Shown one piece after another: positions 38,795-47,871 of a stretch of DNA of 64,000 nt (position 1 is the stretch's first letter; each line of letters starts with the position of its first letter). This stretch comes from Aurantiochytrium sp. KH105 (lineage: Eukaryota > Sar > Bigyra > Thraustochytrida > Thraustochytriidae). Location of the stretch: assembly GCA_003116975.1 (NCBI GenBank), contig BGKB01000083.1, forward strand, positions 192,603 to 256,602. Reading direction: 5' to 3'. The position numbers and the translations under genes are program-made. A model generated the notes under the pieces. It saw only the letters and a list, made by a program, of their open reading frames with translations, searched no databases and had not been told where the DNA came from.

Positions 38795-40302
38795 CTAATG
38801 TACATTACGCTGATCTTGAATGAAGGATTGGACAAGGGCATCGCGTGTTTCTGCAACTTTGGCCTCTTCTATATTGACAGCATCATTTAATATGTCCGCA
38901 AATGTCAAAGTGATGCCTCTCCGGACATTATCGAGCGTAGAATGGCCAGATTTCGGCTGCACCTTCTCATGAGCCTTGGCGACTTCGTCAGGAAGGGTAA
39001 GAAGCGCATTGATTACGCCCATGACGAAAATGCCGTAGTCTGTATTGTTTTCCACACCTTGAAAGCCATAACGAAGCACTGGTTCACCTTCTGACCCTAG
39101 GACAACCTTCCTGAGGCTGATGGCGCAGTCACTCAGTTTCTTGGTGAAGTTTGACTGAGACGCAAGAGCGTTCCGCGGGTCGTACACGAAGAGAGCCTTC
39201 GACTTCAGGTCCAGATAAATGAGGCCCCAGTGGGCTCCGTATAGGACCGGCTTGATAACAATCTCAGCTTTGCCAGTCACATCGATCGGACTTCCATCGA
39301 ACATTTTCTCGAATTCTTGAGCAGACTTGGACCACCTTTTCAAAGTCACTCGCCAGGCATGCTCGTCGAAGTGACAGCCTCCTTCATACACGAAAATGGC
39401 TCTTCTCGAAATTGAGTCTGGCTTGTAGTGCTCCCGAGCAGCCAAAACCTTCATGAAGACGTCGACGATCGTGTTGCTCACCCATTGTGTGGGCCCGTCA
39501 CCAACAAGGTCTCGGAGAAGGCTAACGCGCAGGGCCTCGGGATCGTCAATGCGTGAACGTGAATAAACCGCAGATGGGGCTCGAGCCAAAGAAAAGACCA
39601 GATCTGTAGCATCTCCGAGGATGTTGCGAATCTTGGCCAGAGCCTGCTTGAAAGTCTCAACTTGGCGAGATTGGGCAGCAGAGAGCTCACCATCCGTCTT
39701 CACCGTATAAACTGGAAAGTCCTCAAAGTAACGGCGAGGGAAATTGCAAAGGGCATATCGAGTGTAGATCACCTGATCAAGGGTAAAACCTCCACTTATC
39801 CCGAAAGGTATACCCTCGTGGCCTTTATTCAGGCGCCGGCGCTTGCAAGAGGAACAGAACAACCTAGAAGAAGCCATGTGGAGGAGAAGGAGATGACTTC
39901 CCGAACTTCATCAAAGGGAACCCATGTGCCCTTGGCGCGACTGACGCTTCGCCCGCACTTGGGGCAAACGATGCTTCGCCCTTGCATTTCCTCAAACATC
40001 TTCCACGGCCACCACAGGCCGACTGCTCGGGTCATGAATCGGCCTTTCTCTGGTTGACCCCCGCGTCTTGATGGCCAAAAAAACCAGGAGCGGTCGTTGT
40101 TTGTGCAGAAACGTTGAAGAGCCTTCTCGTCGCGCATCGCCTCCACCTCCTCTATGCAAGCCTCCATGAAGTCCCGTTCGGAAGGACGGACGCGCTTCAA
40201 ACGAGAAGTCTTATCATCATTTTCGGCAATTTCCGCATCGCCGTCTTGTTCATGCTCCCCAAAGGCCTCCGCAAAGACGTCAGGCGTCACGAAGTCGTCC
40301 AT
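38795..40302 (-). pseudogene. Zinc-ribbon plus Ulp1-like (C48) protease gene, frameshifted and catalytically altered
   Basis: Two overlapping minus-strand frames form one gene. The first (Met 40302 to about 39880) ends in WWPWKMFEEMQGR and the first half of a zinc ribbon (CPKCG). The second (39877-38795, 360 residues) begins with its second half (FCSSCK). A single missing base in the CTTCTTCTAGG stretch near 39870-39880 would explain the break. The second frame then shows a Ulp1/adenain-like protease fold: H216 (AHWGLIYLD), D233 (VYDP), Q273, but the expected DCG is TDYG, with Tyr281 in place of the nucleophile Cys. Such Zn-ribbon and Ulp1 combinations occur in transposon-encoded proteins. 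As read, it is neither continuous nor catalytic. Two separate genes remain possible. Confidence 0.65.
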
Positions 40303-40525
40303 GATGCAAGATTGCTGCTTGTGCTGCTTGCACGCAACGCAACCACCAACGGGAATAAGTCTTGTATCTACACACGGGAAGGAATCCACTACTAGGATCC
40401 ATTTCGTAAGTGACATACTAAAACAAGAATATGAACGTCAGTGTATAGGGGGGGGGAACTATTCGAAAGAAATCACAGTGCGGCCAGTCGAAGCTCAGTC
40501 ACATGATTCACTCTAAACTTATAGC

Positions 40526-40708
40526 TTATTCTCCCACATTCGATTGTTTAGGGGTCGCGATTATTGAGTCGTCAAGTTGCTTAACTTTACCACAGCCATC
40601 AATTTCCATTTTTTTGGAAGAAATAGGGTACGAAGACATATTAAATGTGTCCCTCCCGGCGCCAATTAGAGACTGACCACAGCCGACACAAGCCGTCTGC
40701 GACGGCAT
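40526..40708 (-). CDS. Small possible ORF with CxxCG motif
   Basis: 60 residues: ACVGCGQSLIGAG near the start and a later DGCGK give a weak zinc-ribbon look. It is in the same orientation and upstream of the Zn-ribbon/Ulp1-like gene, so it may be a detached N-terminal piece of that gene or chance. No other support. Confidence 0.2.
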   Translation of the reverse strand: MPSQTACVGCGQSLIGAGRDTFNMSSYPISSKKMEIDGCGKVKQLDDSIIATPKQSNVGE

Positions 40709-40826
40709 CTACTCACATGGAAAACTTGCAGGCGTCCCTCTCATTCTCTTCCCTTTCTTTTTCACTTTACTAAAAAAAGTCGCCTCGCCATGGGGGGCAA
40801 CAAAACATGAACCCTATTTCGCCGAC

Positions 40827-40855
40827 AATTTCGTCCCGAAAAACGGGACGAAATT
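40827..40855. repeat. Perfect hairpin, 12-bp stem and AAAAA loop
   Basis: AATTTCGTCCCG at 40827-40838 and its exact complement at 40844-40855. It lies 10 bp inside the right 38-bp repeat of the candidate element, the kind of place where a transposase or replication protein could act. Confidence 0.9.
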
Positions 40856-40864
40856 TAGCCAGGG

Positions 40865-40902
40865 TTGTCACACCGTAAACACACAAGAAAACATGTTCTA
40901 GG
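40865..40902 (+). repeat. 38-bp direct repeat, right copy
   Basis: Matches 34596-34633 at 36 of 38 positions, same orientation. It is followed directly by CTAGGCCTA. Confidence 0.9.
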
Positions 40903-41319
40903 CTAGGCCTATTCTTCTTGCCTTGCCATTCTCTTGACGGTTGAGCCACGAAATGTCGTTCGTCGCATCATGCGACCTTGTCTCTCTTTTTGATGGTGAA
41001 ATTCAACGCAATAGCCAAAGGGAACCAGGCAGCCTCAGGCTAGGCATTGGAAACCTGTCTTTCCTGACTCTGGGACCTGAGACTCGCAGCTTGCTTGATT
41101 TGGGGCGCCCGAGAGTTCCGTGCTCCGTTTTCTCAGTAAGGCAATCAATCCAAGAACAACGACGACCATCGCACGACTCGGAGACGCGGAGCGCAACGGA
41201 CAGCAGGCAGGGCGGAGATCTAGCTGCGGCACGGCGCCGGGACAAGGGAGAGCGGCGCGAAGGCGCGGTCACCTCGCGAGAGGCCGTCGGTTCGCCGCGC
41301 AGCACAAAGAGCCTGAAGC

Positions 41320-42078
41320 ATGGACGACGACCTCGAGGGCGACCAGCAGGCGTCGCGCAGCGCGACGCTGCTCGGAGACAGCGTGGAGGTGCGCACGCGA
41401 CTAGAGTACATCAAGGACCGCATTACGAAAGGACCTGTGCCGCTCAAGGGCATTTGCTTGGTGAGCTGCTGCGTGGCGATCGCCTTTGATGCCTTTGCGC
41501 TGATTGCAGACTTTTTCACGATCCACCCAATGAAATTTATCCTGACCTTGTATGCAGCGACCTTTGCGTTCCTGGGCCTGCTGCTCGAGTTCAATCACAT
41601 GTACTGCGGCCCGCTCAAGGCATGGATTAATGTCTGGCTCAAGTTGTTGACGCGAGTTTGGGGCCGCGGCCTCTTTTACATTTTCGCCGGCGGGATCCAC
41701 CTCTCGCTCAAGGGGCTCTTTGGCTATTTGTGCGGGTTTACGCTTTTGGGAAGCGGCATCGCCTGCCTCATTGTCTCTCGTGTGGCTTCTCGCAAGCTCA
41801 CGAAGCTTCACGACCGAATTGTGCAGGGCCACACGGACGATCTCGTCTATGTGCGCCAGGTATTCAACCGCTACGACAAGGACAATAATGGCTCACTCTC
41901 GGTCCCCGAGCTGGCTGCTTGCTGCAAGGAGCTAGGTACCGACTTCGCGGCGAACGAGCTTGTGGCCATCTTTGAATACCTGGACAAGGACTTTTCCGGC
42001 AAGCTCTCGTACGAAGAATTCGAGCGATGGTGGACTGGTGCCGACAGCGTCGCCTACGATCGCGTCCCAATGGTTTAA
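41320..42078 (+). CDS. COPI-associated membrane protein fused to an EF-hand pair
   Basis: 252 residues. Residues about 40-160 resemble the COPI-associated protein family, with four hydrophobic segments (CLVSCCVAIAFDAFALIADF, FILTLYAATFAFLGLLLEF, YIFAGGIHLSLKGLFGYL and a final LLGSGIACLIVS). Residues about 178-245 are two EF-hands: FNRYDKDNNGSLSVPEL and FEYLDKDFSGKLSYEEF, both with good ligand positions, so calcium binding is likely. Family members are thought to work at Golgi or early secretory membranes. The fusion suggests calcium-responsive membrane trafficking, which is inference. Start 41320 is the only reasonable Met. Confidence 0.85.
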   Translation: MDDDLEGDQQASRSATLLGDSVEVRTRLEYIKDRITKGPVPLKGICLVSCCVAIAFDAFALIADFFTIHPMKFILTLYAATFAFLGLLLEFNHMYCGPLKAWINVWLKLLTRVWGRGLFYIFAGGIHLSLKGLFGYLCGFTLLGSGIACLIVSRVASRKLTKLHDRIVQGHTDDLVYVRQVFNRYDKDNNGSLSVPELAACCKELGTDFAANELVAIFEYLDKDFSGKLSYEEFERWWTGADSVAYDRVPMV

Positions 42079-42323
42079 ACTTTTTTTTCTTTTTGAAATC
42101 AATCCTGGCCAAGATTTTTGCATGACGGACGCAATTTTGCTTGCATCGTTGGAGAAATCTTCTTCTTCCAGGAACAATACATTCCATCCTTGCAGCTCCT
42201 TTTTTCCTTTTCCTTTTTCTATTTTCGTTTCACCAAAAATACACAACTTTTTCTTTTCTCATACTTTCTATTCTTCTCCGCTTCCTCACGAGGACCAGGG
42301 ATTTTGCTTTTTGTCAAAAGGTT

Positions 42324-43292
42324 TCATGGCTTTTTGCAGGCCTGTGTTCCTGGCTTACTGGGATTGCCGGAAACAGAGGTCGATGTGGTCGCGGAGACCG
42401 CCTTTTGCACGGGGCGAGGAACCGGATGCGGCGGCCTGGTTGCGACCACTTTGGCGGAATCAATATCGCTCGCGCTGGCCGCGCGAGCACCGTTGGCGTT
42501 TTTGTTGTCATTGTCATTGTTATTGTTACTGGCGCCACCCTTGTGTTGGGGCTTTGCATCAGACCCCAAGCTGCCGGCTGAAGCGGCGGCACTTGGTTTC
42601 TCTTCCTTCGGGGGAGCCCGCAAGAGCTCACCAGAAGGATCCTCGGCCCTTTGCGCGGGCGAAGAGGGCGCTGGGCCCGTGCGCGACATTTTCCGCTTGT
42701 CGCGAATAAAGACTGAGGCCGCAACCTCTTGCAGAATGAACTGCTCCTCGTCAGCATAGGCGCAGAGCGAAAGGTCGTCGCCCGAGCGAGCTGTTTCGTC
42801 AATGGCTCGGCAGGTGACCGCCAGAATCTCCTGCAGCGAGCGTGCGCCGCGAAAGACCCCTGCGCTAATAAGCGCAAAGGCGACGCGGCGAAGCTTGTGT
42901 TTGTGCGCGAGCTCGAGCGCTGTGACATACGCTGATCGGAGCTGGCCATCCTCTTCCCGGTGGTCCTCGTCCCGGGACAGTGGATAGCAGGGCCCCACGC
43001 TGTGAATGACAAAGTTCACCTGCAGCTTCCCGGCTACGGTGATCCTGCTTTCCCCCGTCGGTATTCGCACGCCGGGTTCCACCTGCGGGAGCTTATATCT
43101 AGCTGTGAGCAGCTCATTCCCGCCCGCGTGGTTGACGGCGCCGTCAATGCCGCCGCCGCCGATACCGCCGACGTTGGCCGCGTTAACGACCGCGTCGCCG
43201 CAAAAGTCCACGATCGAGCCTGCGCACACGCGCACGAGCGCGCCGTGCCGCGTCGTCCACCTGCTCAGCTCGCGCACCTCGCGCGCCGGCAT
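42324..43292 (-). CDS. Macro-domain (ADP-ribose-binding) protein
   Basis: 322 residues from Met 43292; the frame is open to 43685, but the upstream part is Arg/Ala/Gly-rich translated repeat. Residues about 12-165 form a macro domain: AVVNAANVGGIGGGGIDGAV is the ADP-ribose-binding signature, then GKLQVNFVIHSVGP, and RRVAFALISAGVFRGA as the second ligand loop. The Asn of NAAN and the Gly-rich loop are intact, so ADP-ribose binding or hydrolysis is likely. The C-terminal 140 residues are low-complexity (poly-Asn/Asp, Ser/Pro/Ala). A run of CGCCT repeats sits just upstream of the start. It may remove or read ADP-ribosylation; substrate unknown. Confidence 0.88.
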   Translation of the reverse strand: MPAREVRELSRWTTRHGALVRVCAGSIVDFCGDAVVNAANVGGIGGGGIDGAVNHAGGNELLTARYKLPQVEPGVRIPTGESRITVAGKLQVNFVIHSVGPCYPLSRDEDHREEDGQLRSAYVTALELAHKHKLRRVAFALISAGVFRGARSLQEILAVTCRAIDETARSGDDLSLCAYADEEQFILQEVAASVFIRDKRKMSRTGPAPSSPAQRAEDPSGELLRAPPKEEKPSAAASAGSLGSDAKPQHKGGASNNNNDNDNKNANGARAASASDIDSAKVVATRPPHPVPRPVQKAVSATTSTSVSGNPSKPGTQACKKP

Positions 43293-43301
43293 GACGGGCG
43301 T

Positions 43302-43330
43302 CGCCTCGCCTCGCCTCGCCTCGCCTCGCC
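43302..43330. repeat. CGCCT pentanucleotide microsatellite
   Basis: About six copies, immediately upstream of the macro-domain gene's start codon. Confidence 0.9.
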
Positions 43331-44136
43331 GTGCGGCGCCGCCAAGCCAAACGCGCCGCCTCGCGCGCGGGGCGACCCGGTTTTGGCACCGCGGCCGCCA
43401 GCTCGCGCTCGCCCGCGCTCCGGCGCGCGGGGCGGGCCCGTCGGTCGCGAGCCGAGGCGGCCTCCGGTTTTGGCCGCCGTGCCGCGACGCGCGCAATGTG
43501 TTGTATTCTCTCCCGCCTCCCTCTGCTCCTCCTTCGCGCGCCTTCGCGTTTGAAAATAGGTCAGGTCCCCTGCACGTAGCCGCGCAGAACTCACGGCAGA
43601 ACCTGGTCGCGAGGAGACGCGCCCCGCGCGGCGCCGGCTCGCGCGGGCGGAGACGGAGAGAGGCGGGGCGCAGACGCAGGCGCACGTGGAGAGGCGCGCC
43701 GGAGAGCGCATGGGAGAGGGAGATTGATGATGATGGCCATGCTTGCCGGGTTCGTGCCCGCGACCGTCAGGCTGCGGCGCGGCCGGCGCGGCTGACGTCG
43801 TGCCGGAGAGGAAAGGCCTGGTCGCCAAGGCCCGGACCGCAACCTGTGCAGCCGGAGCGCCCGCAGGTGTCCCGGCGTGGAAAGCTGCAGCTGCTGGCTC
43901 AGGGCTCAGGGCAGAGGCCTGGCTCGGTGGGGAGCCTGGTGCTCGCTCACAAAGTGGACTCTCGCGCAACCATCAGCGCGGACCTGGCCGCCTGGACCAG
44001 CAACCAGGAGCTTGACTCCGTGGGGGCGCGAGAGGATGATGCAGACGCTGTCCAGTCCAGCCCAGCCGCTACGGCGGTCGCGACAGCATAAACGGCGGGC
44101 AGACAAAACCCGAATTGACCCAGTCGCCGAGGGAGT
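43331..44136. other. Divergent GC-rich intergenic region
   Basis: About 800 bp, very rich in GCGC. Long open frames on several frames are explained by base composition. No gene supported. Confidence 0.45.
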
Positions 44137-45249
44137 ATGGGCGTCAGACGCCAAGCCGTGCGTCTCGGCCGGGATGGCTTCGGCTTTGCGGCCGCGAGCT
44201 TTGCGGTGACGGCGGGGGCGTGGTCCCTGAGCTGGCCTCGTCGCGAGAATTATGGCGACGAGGATAGCAACAAGAGAAATTCCTTCGCAAGTTGCCAAGC
44301 CGCGCCTCTTGTCTCCGAGAAGAATCTCGTCAGATACCAGACCTTTCCCAAGGTCCTCGGCGTGGGCACGTACGGAAAGGTTGTGCTCGGCAGGGACCTT
44401 GTCACGGGAAGCCAGGTTGCTGTCAAATGTGTTCGCAGCAGGCACGTTAGCGACGGCGAGATTGCAGCCATGCGTGAAATTTCCGCCCGCGGCGGTCATG
44501 CCAACATCCTCAAACTCATTGACGTGGTGCAGGAGCCTACGCGGACCCTCATCGTGACGGAGCTCGTCGCCGGCGAAGAAATGTACGAGCGCTTGGCGCG
44601 CGATGGGCCCTTTGCCGAGGACGAGGCCGCTGCCCTGGTAAAGGCAATGGCCGAAGGCGTCGCTTTCCTCCACGAGCAAGTCGGCATGGCGCACTGCGAT
44701 CTCAAACCCGAAAACGTCATTGTACAGACACCCAAGAAGGGTGGCGCGGCATCCTTGGGCGCAGATCATGCACGCGTAGATGAGACTGGAACCCGGCTCA
44801 AGATTGTTGACTTTGGAAGCGCTAACATTTTGGCCGCGCGTGCTGTGGAAAAGCGTCCCGACGATCGCCGCCTTGCCTGGGCTGGAACCAACGTGTACCG
44901 ACCGCCAGAAAGCTTTGGGGAGACAGTGGAAGACCTGGCAACGCCCCTCGGCAAAGAGGCGGATATGTTCGCTCTCGGTTGCATCCTTTTTATCTGTCTC
45001 TACGGCGCACACCCGTTCAACCCGTACGAGGATCTTGACGAGTCAGAGATTTGTGGTCGCATCAAATATGGCGAGTGGCGCTTCCTCGACGAACGCTCTG
45101 AGATGGTTTCGCCCCTGGCCAAAGATCTAGTTCGCCGGTTGCTTGACATTGACCCGCGCACTCGGGCCACGGCATCAGATGTGCTCCAACACCCTTGGCT
45201 CAAAGCAGTAGCAACACCAGCCGCATCACCAGCAGCAACGATGATGTAG
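44137..45249 (+). CDS. Serine/threonine protein kinase, CaMK-like, non-RD
   Basis: 370 residues; kinase domain about 68-350. GVGTYGKVVLG is the Gly-rich loop, VAVKCV holds the lysine, HCDLKPEN (H186, C187, D188) is the catalytic loop, DFGSAN binds magnesium, and GTNVYRPPE replaces the usual APE. ADMFALGCILFICLYGAHPFNP and LLDIDPRTRATASDVLQHPWLK are typical of CaMK-group kinases. The catalytic machinery looks intact, but Cys replaces the Arg that normally reads activation-loop phosphorylation, so it may be constitutively active or regulated otherwise. A hydrophobic Ala-rich stretch near residues 16-32 could be a membrane or signal segment. No calmodulin-binding extension is present. Confidence 0.92.
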   Translation: MGVRRQAVRLGRDGFGFAAASFAVTAGAWSLSWPRRENYGDEDSNKRNSFASCQAAPLVSEKNLVRYQTFPKVLGVGTYGKVVLGRDLVTGSQVAVKCVRSRHVSDGEIAAMREISARGGHANILKLIDVVQEPTRTLIVTELVAGEEMYERLARDGPFAEDEAAALVKAMAEGVAFLHEQVGMAHCDLKPENVIVQTPKKGGAASLGADHARVDETGTRLKIVDFGSANILAARAVEKRPDDRRLAWAGTNVYRPPESFGETVEDLATPLGKEADMFALGCILFICLYGAHPFNPYEDLDESEICGRIKYGEWRFLDERSEMVSPLAKDLVRRLLDIDPRTRATASDVLQHPWLKAVATPAASPAATMM

Positions 45250-45444
45250 ACTTTGAATAGAAACAAAAGGCATGTAAACTAAACTTTGGAAAATTCATGG
45301 CAGATCTTTTTTGACTTTTCGACCATCATGGACGATGACGACTTCGCTCCGCCGATGTGACATCACCACCATCCCATCCTTGTCATTTTCATTTCGCGAA
45401 TTTGGCCAAAGTAGGCCTAGGCCTAGATGGGCATCAAATCAGTA

Positions 45445-45472
45445 AGTGAGCGAGCGAGCGAGCGAGCGAGCA
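45445..45472. repeat. GAGC tetranucleotide repeat
   Basis: Seven GAGC/GCGA-type copies upstream of the acidic-protein gene, inside its open frame but before the preferred Met. Confidence 0.85.
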
Positions 45473-45531
45473 AGGAAGCGCCATTCAAGCGTCGTAGCCG
45501 CGTTTGCGGTCAACGTGCTGGCCGCAACGCG

Positions 45532-47739
45532 ATGCAAAGCTTCCTCGTGGACGCAGGGCGCGTCGGCGCGAGCGCTGGCGCAGGCGGTCTCGAGGGCCGT
45601 CGGAGATGGCGCGATGCAGCGCTCGCGCCAAGATTGCTTGTTCTCGACGACGACCACGGCGAACTGGTGCTCCTCGACCCTCTCGGGCCCGCTGTCTGCG
45701 CAAGACTTCCGCTCGCGAGCATTGCGCAGCTCGGCTTTTGCGAGCAAGCGCTCGAAACTGCGTCGCCGCGTCGGCCCCAAAGGGCTCGACTTGCGCTGCT
45801 TTTGGCCGTCAAGACCTCGAGCGAGACCGTCATTGCTGCGGGCCCTCGCGACGCGGATGGTGGCCTCCGCATCGTGGTCGTGCCAAGGTTCGCCAGAGAC
45901 TTTGATACGTTGACGCTGCGCATCTTTCAAAGCCCATGGACCGAACAGCTCGGTGTGCCATCCCCCGAGGCCAACAAAGTTCTTGCTAGCCTCGACGTGC
46001 AAGAAGACTGGACGTTTCTCACGCTCGAATCGCTGCAAAGCTTTGATGTCGAGTCCTTTGGGGAGCAGGCCTCCCAAGGCCCGCCTCAGCCTCGCTTCGG
46101 CGCCCCGCCTGACAACCTGAGGCTTGGCATTTCTCAAACTCATATTTGTCTTGCCCGAGCGGCACAAGTCTCGTCAGAGCAAAACAGATATGAGGAAGTA
46201 GACGCTGACAGTGATGGACTCGTTCTATTGTATCAGGAACCCCTTGCAGCTCTTTCGCGCCTCTCGCTTCTCGCAGACGCTGTCGTGCTCGTACAATTTG
46301 CAAGTGGACGGATTCTTCGCTTCAGTTGCGCGCCTTCTATTGATGTTCCGGCGCTCGTGTCTGTTCTTCTGGGCAGAGCACGTTATTTGCAAATGGATCA
46401 AGCGGGTCTCATTGCACACTCTGTGATGGGGTGGTTCGAAGGGTCCGAGGAGACCGTGACGCGGCTCGCCAAGCTAGCTGGCGTCAAGACGCGTCCAGCG
46501 CCCATTGCACTTCCTGAGGGGTCGCAGACCTCCGCTTCGCCTACTTCGCGACACTCTGTGTCACCTCGATTGCCTGCAACTTTCTCCAATTTTGACAAAG
46601 ACCTTGAGCCCGATGTTCATGTCGGTGCGAGAGAGGCAGACATGGAAACGCATTCGCATGCAGACCCTCAAAACGATGAAGCAGCCGAGGTGCTAGCCCG
46701 TGCTCAATCTCTCCTTGCAAAGTTCAACGATCTCTCAATGGGAGACTCGGTTTCGCTGCACTCGCAAAATATTGGACTGGACGCAAACAGCGAGGACAGC
46801 AATGCACGGGAAGATGACGAAGATGACGACGACGACGACGACGACGACGATGAAGACGGTAGTATCGACGAAGATGACCCTGAGCAGGACGACGAAGACG
46901 ATGGCAAAGTTGACGACGAGGATCAGGACGAAGATCAAGACGATATCGAGCGAGGAGAGATTAGTAAGGAGTCGCAGTCCAATGGAAATACTACCACTTC
47001 GAATGTTTCAATGATGCCAAGTGTCCCCAGTGACACGCGGGCGGAGGACTCGCCGTTGGCTTCCCCCGAACCAGAGCAGCTCAGTGTGCGCTCACCCGAG
47101 CCAGCAAACTTTGTGCTTGCGTCTCCGCTCGAGTCTAAATCGCCTCCACCTCCGCCACCATCTGACTCGCCACCACCTGCATTGCAACCACTCAAGACGA
47201 AAACAAACGATGTGAAAAGTGTACAAGCCGAACGCGATGATGTGCCACGTCAAATCGCGGGCTTGAACAAGGAAGCCGAGAGTGAGACGGATGCTCCCGG
47301 TGCGTCAGATGGAGCGCCGGAAGAAAATATCAGGGAGGATGAAGCCACGGATGAAGAGGAGGAGGAAGAAGAACAAGAAGAAGGAGGAGCAGGAGAAGCG
47401 AATGCTGATACATTCCCTCGTCACGATGGTGACGATGTTCATCCCGCAGAGACCGACGTGGCGAGCAGTGCGCACGACGACGAAAGTCAAGCGGGGTCTC
47501 CCCTGGACAAGACACTTGAGATTGCGAACATGCAGGCTGCCCGACAAGGACTGAGCGTGCCCGTCGTAGGCGGCGAGGAGGACCGGGGCGTCCTAAGCGG
47601 CAAAATCGCAAGCCAGCAGCGACGGCGACGGTCGACCGCAAACCTCAGGCAACGCTCGCTCCAAGATAACGAATTCCCGGAACGGTCGCGTTCCAAGTCT
47701 AAACGTAGAAGCACCGCCGCATCCTGCAAACAGCAATAG
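45532..47739 (+). CDS. Acidic protein of unknown function
   Basis: 735 residues from Met 45532; the frame is open to 45427 through the GAGC repeat, so the later Met is preferred. Residues about 1-300 look globular, with beta-strand-like tracts (APRLLVLDDDHGELVLLDP, LGISQTHICLARAAQV, ADAVVLVQFASGRILRFSC), possibly a PH-like fold, not certain. Residues about 420-490 are almost pure Asp/Glu (poly-Asp encoded by GAC/GAT repeats), then Ser/Pro-rich, a poly-Glu stretch near 640, and a basic C-terminus (RRRRSTANLRQRS). No known family recognised. Confidence 0.75.
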   Translation: MQSFLVDAGRVGASAGAGGLEGRRRWRDAALAPRLLVLDDDHGELVLLDPLGPAVCARLPLASIAQLGFCEQALETASPRRPQRARLALLLAVKTSSETVIAAGPRDADGGLRIVVVPRFARDFDTLTLRIFQSPWTEQLGVPSPEANKVLASLDVQEDWTFLTLESLQSFDVESFGEQASQGPPQPRFGAPPDNLRLGISQTHICLARAAQVSSEQNRYEEVDADSDGLVLLYQEPLAALSRLSLLADAVVLVQFASGRILRFSCAPSIDVPALVSVLLGRARYLQMDQAGLIAHSVMGWFEGSEETVTRLAKLAGVKTRPAPIALPEGSQTSASPTSRHSVSPRLPATFSNFDKDLEPDVHVGAREADMETHSHADPQNDEAAEVLARAQSLLAKFNDLSMGDSVSLHSQNIGLDANSEDSNAREDDEDDDDDDDDDDEDGSIDEDDPEQDDEDDGKVDDEDQDEDQDDIERGEISKESQSNGNTTTSNVSMMPSVPSDTRAEDSPLASPEPEQLSVRSPEPANFVLASPLESKSPPPPPPSDSPPPALQPLKTKTNDVKSVQAERDDVPRQIAGLNKEAESETDAPGASDGAPEENIREDEATDEEEEEEEQEEGGAGEANADTFPRHDGDDVHPAETDVASSAHDDESQAGSPLDKTLEIANMQAARQGLSVPVVGGEEDRGVLSGKIASQQRRRRSTANLRQRSLQDNEFPERSRSKSKRRSTAASCKQQ

Positions 47740-47871
47740 GCATGCCCCGGCCCATACCTGGCAAGTCTGACAAAGGGCCTGAATTTGAATCTAACCCTGC
47801 ATTTGAATCGAGAATCATCTTGTTTACACGATAATGAAAAAGAAATAAATCGAGAACTCTGCTCGGACGAT

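Larger units (their letters stand above)
34596..40902. mobile_element. Candidate undescribed mobile element bounded by 38-bp direct repeats
   Basis: The 38-bp sequences at 34596-34633 and 40865-40902 match at 36 positions and lie in the same orientation. Between them sit only genes with a selfish-element flavour: a Crinkler-like kinase protein, an AAA+ ATPase and a broken zinc-ribbon/Ulp1-like gene. Removing the segment down to one repeat would leave about 0.5 kb between the flanking ordinary genes, normal spacing for this window. No terminal inverted repeats were found. Alternatives are a coincidental dispersed repeat, or a smaller element inside. Confidence 0.5.

Noticed and set aside
39829-39907. 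Programmed -1 frameshift between the Zn-ribbon and Ulp1-like frames
   Set aside because: The shift direction would fit, but no convincing slippery heptamer is present; a lost base is simpler.
43265-44091. Several long open frames in the GC-rich macro/kinase intergenic region
   Set aside because: Open on many frames at once because of very high GC; no motif.
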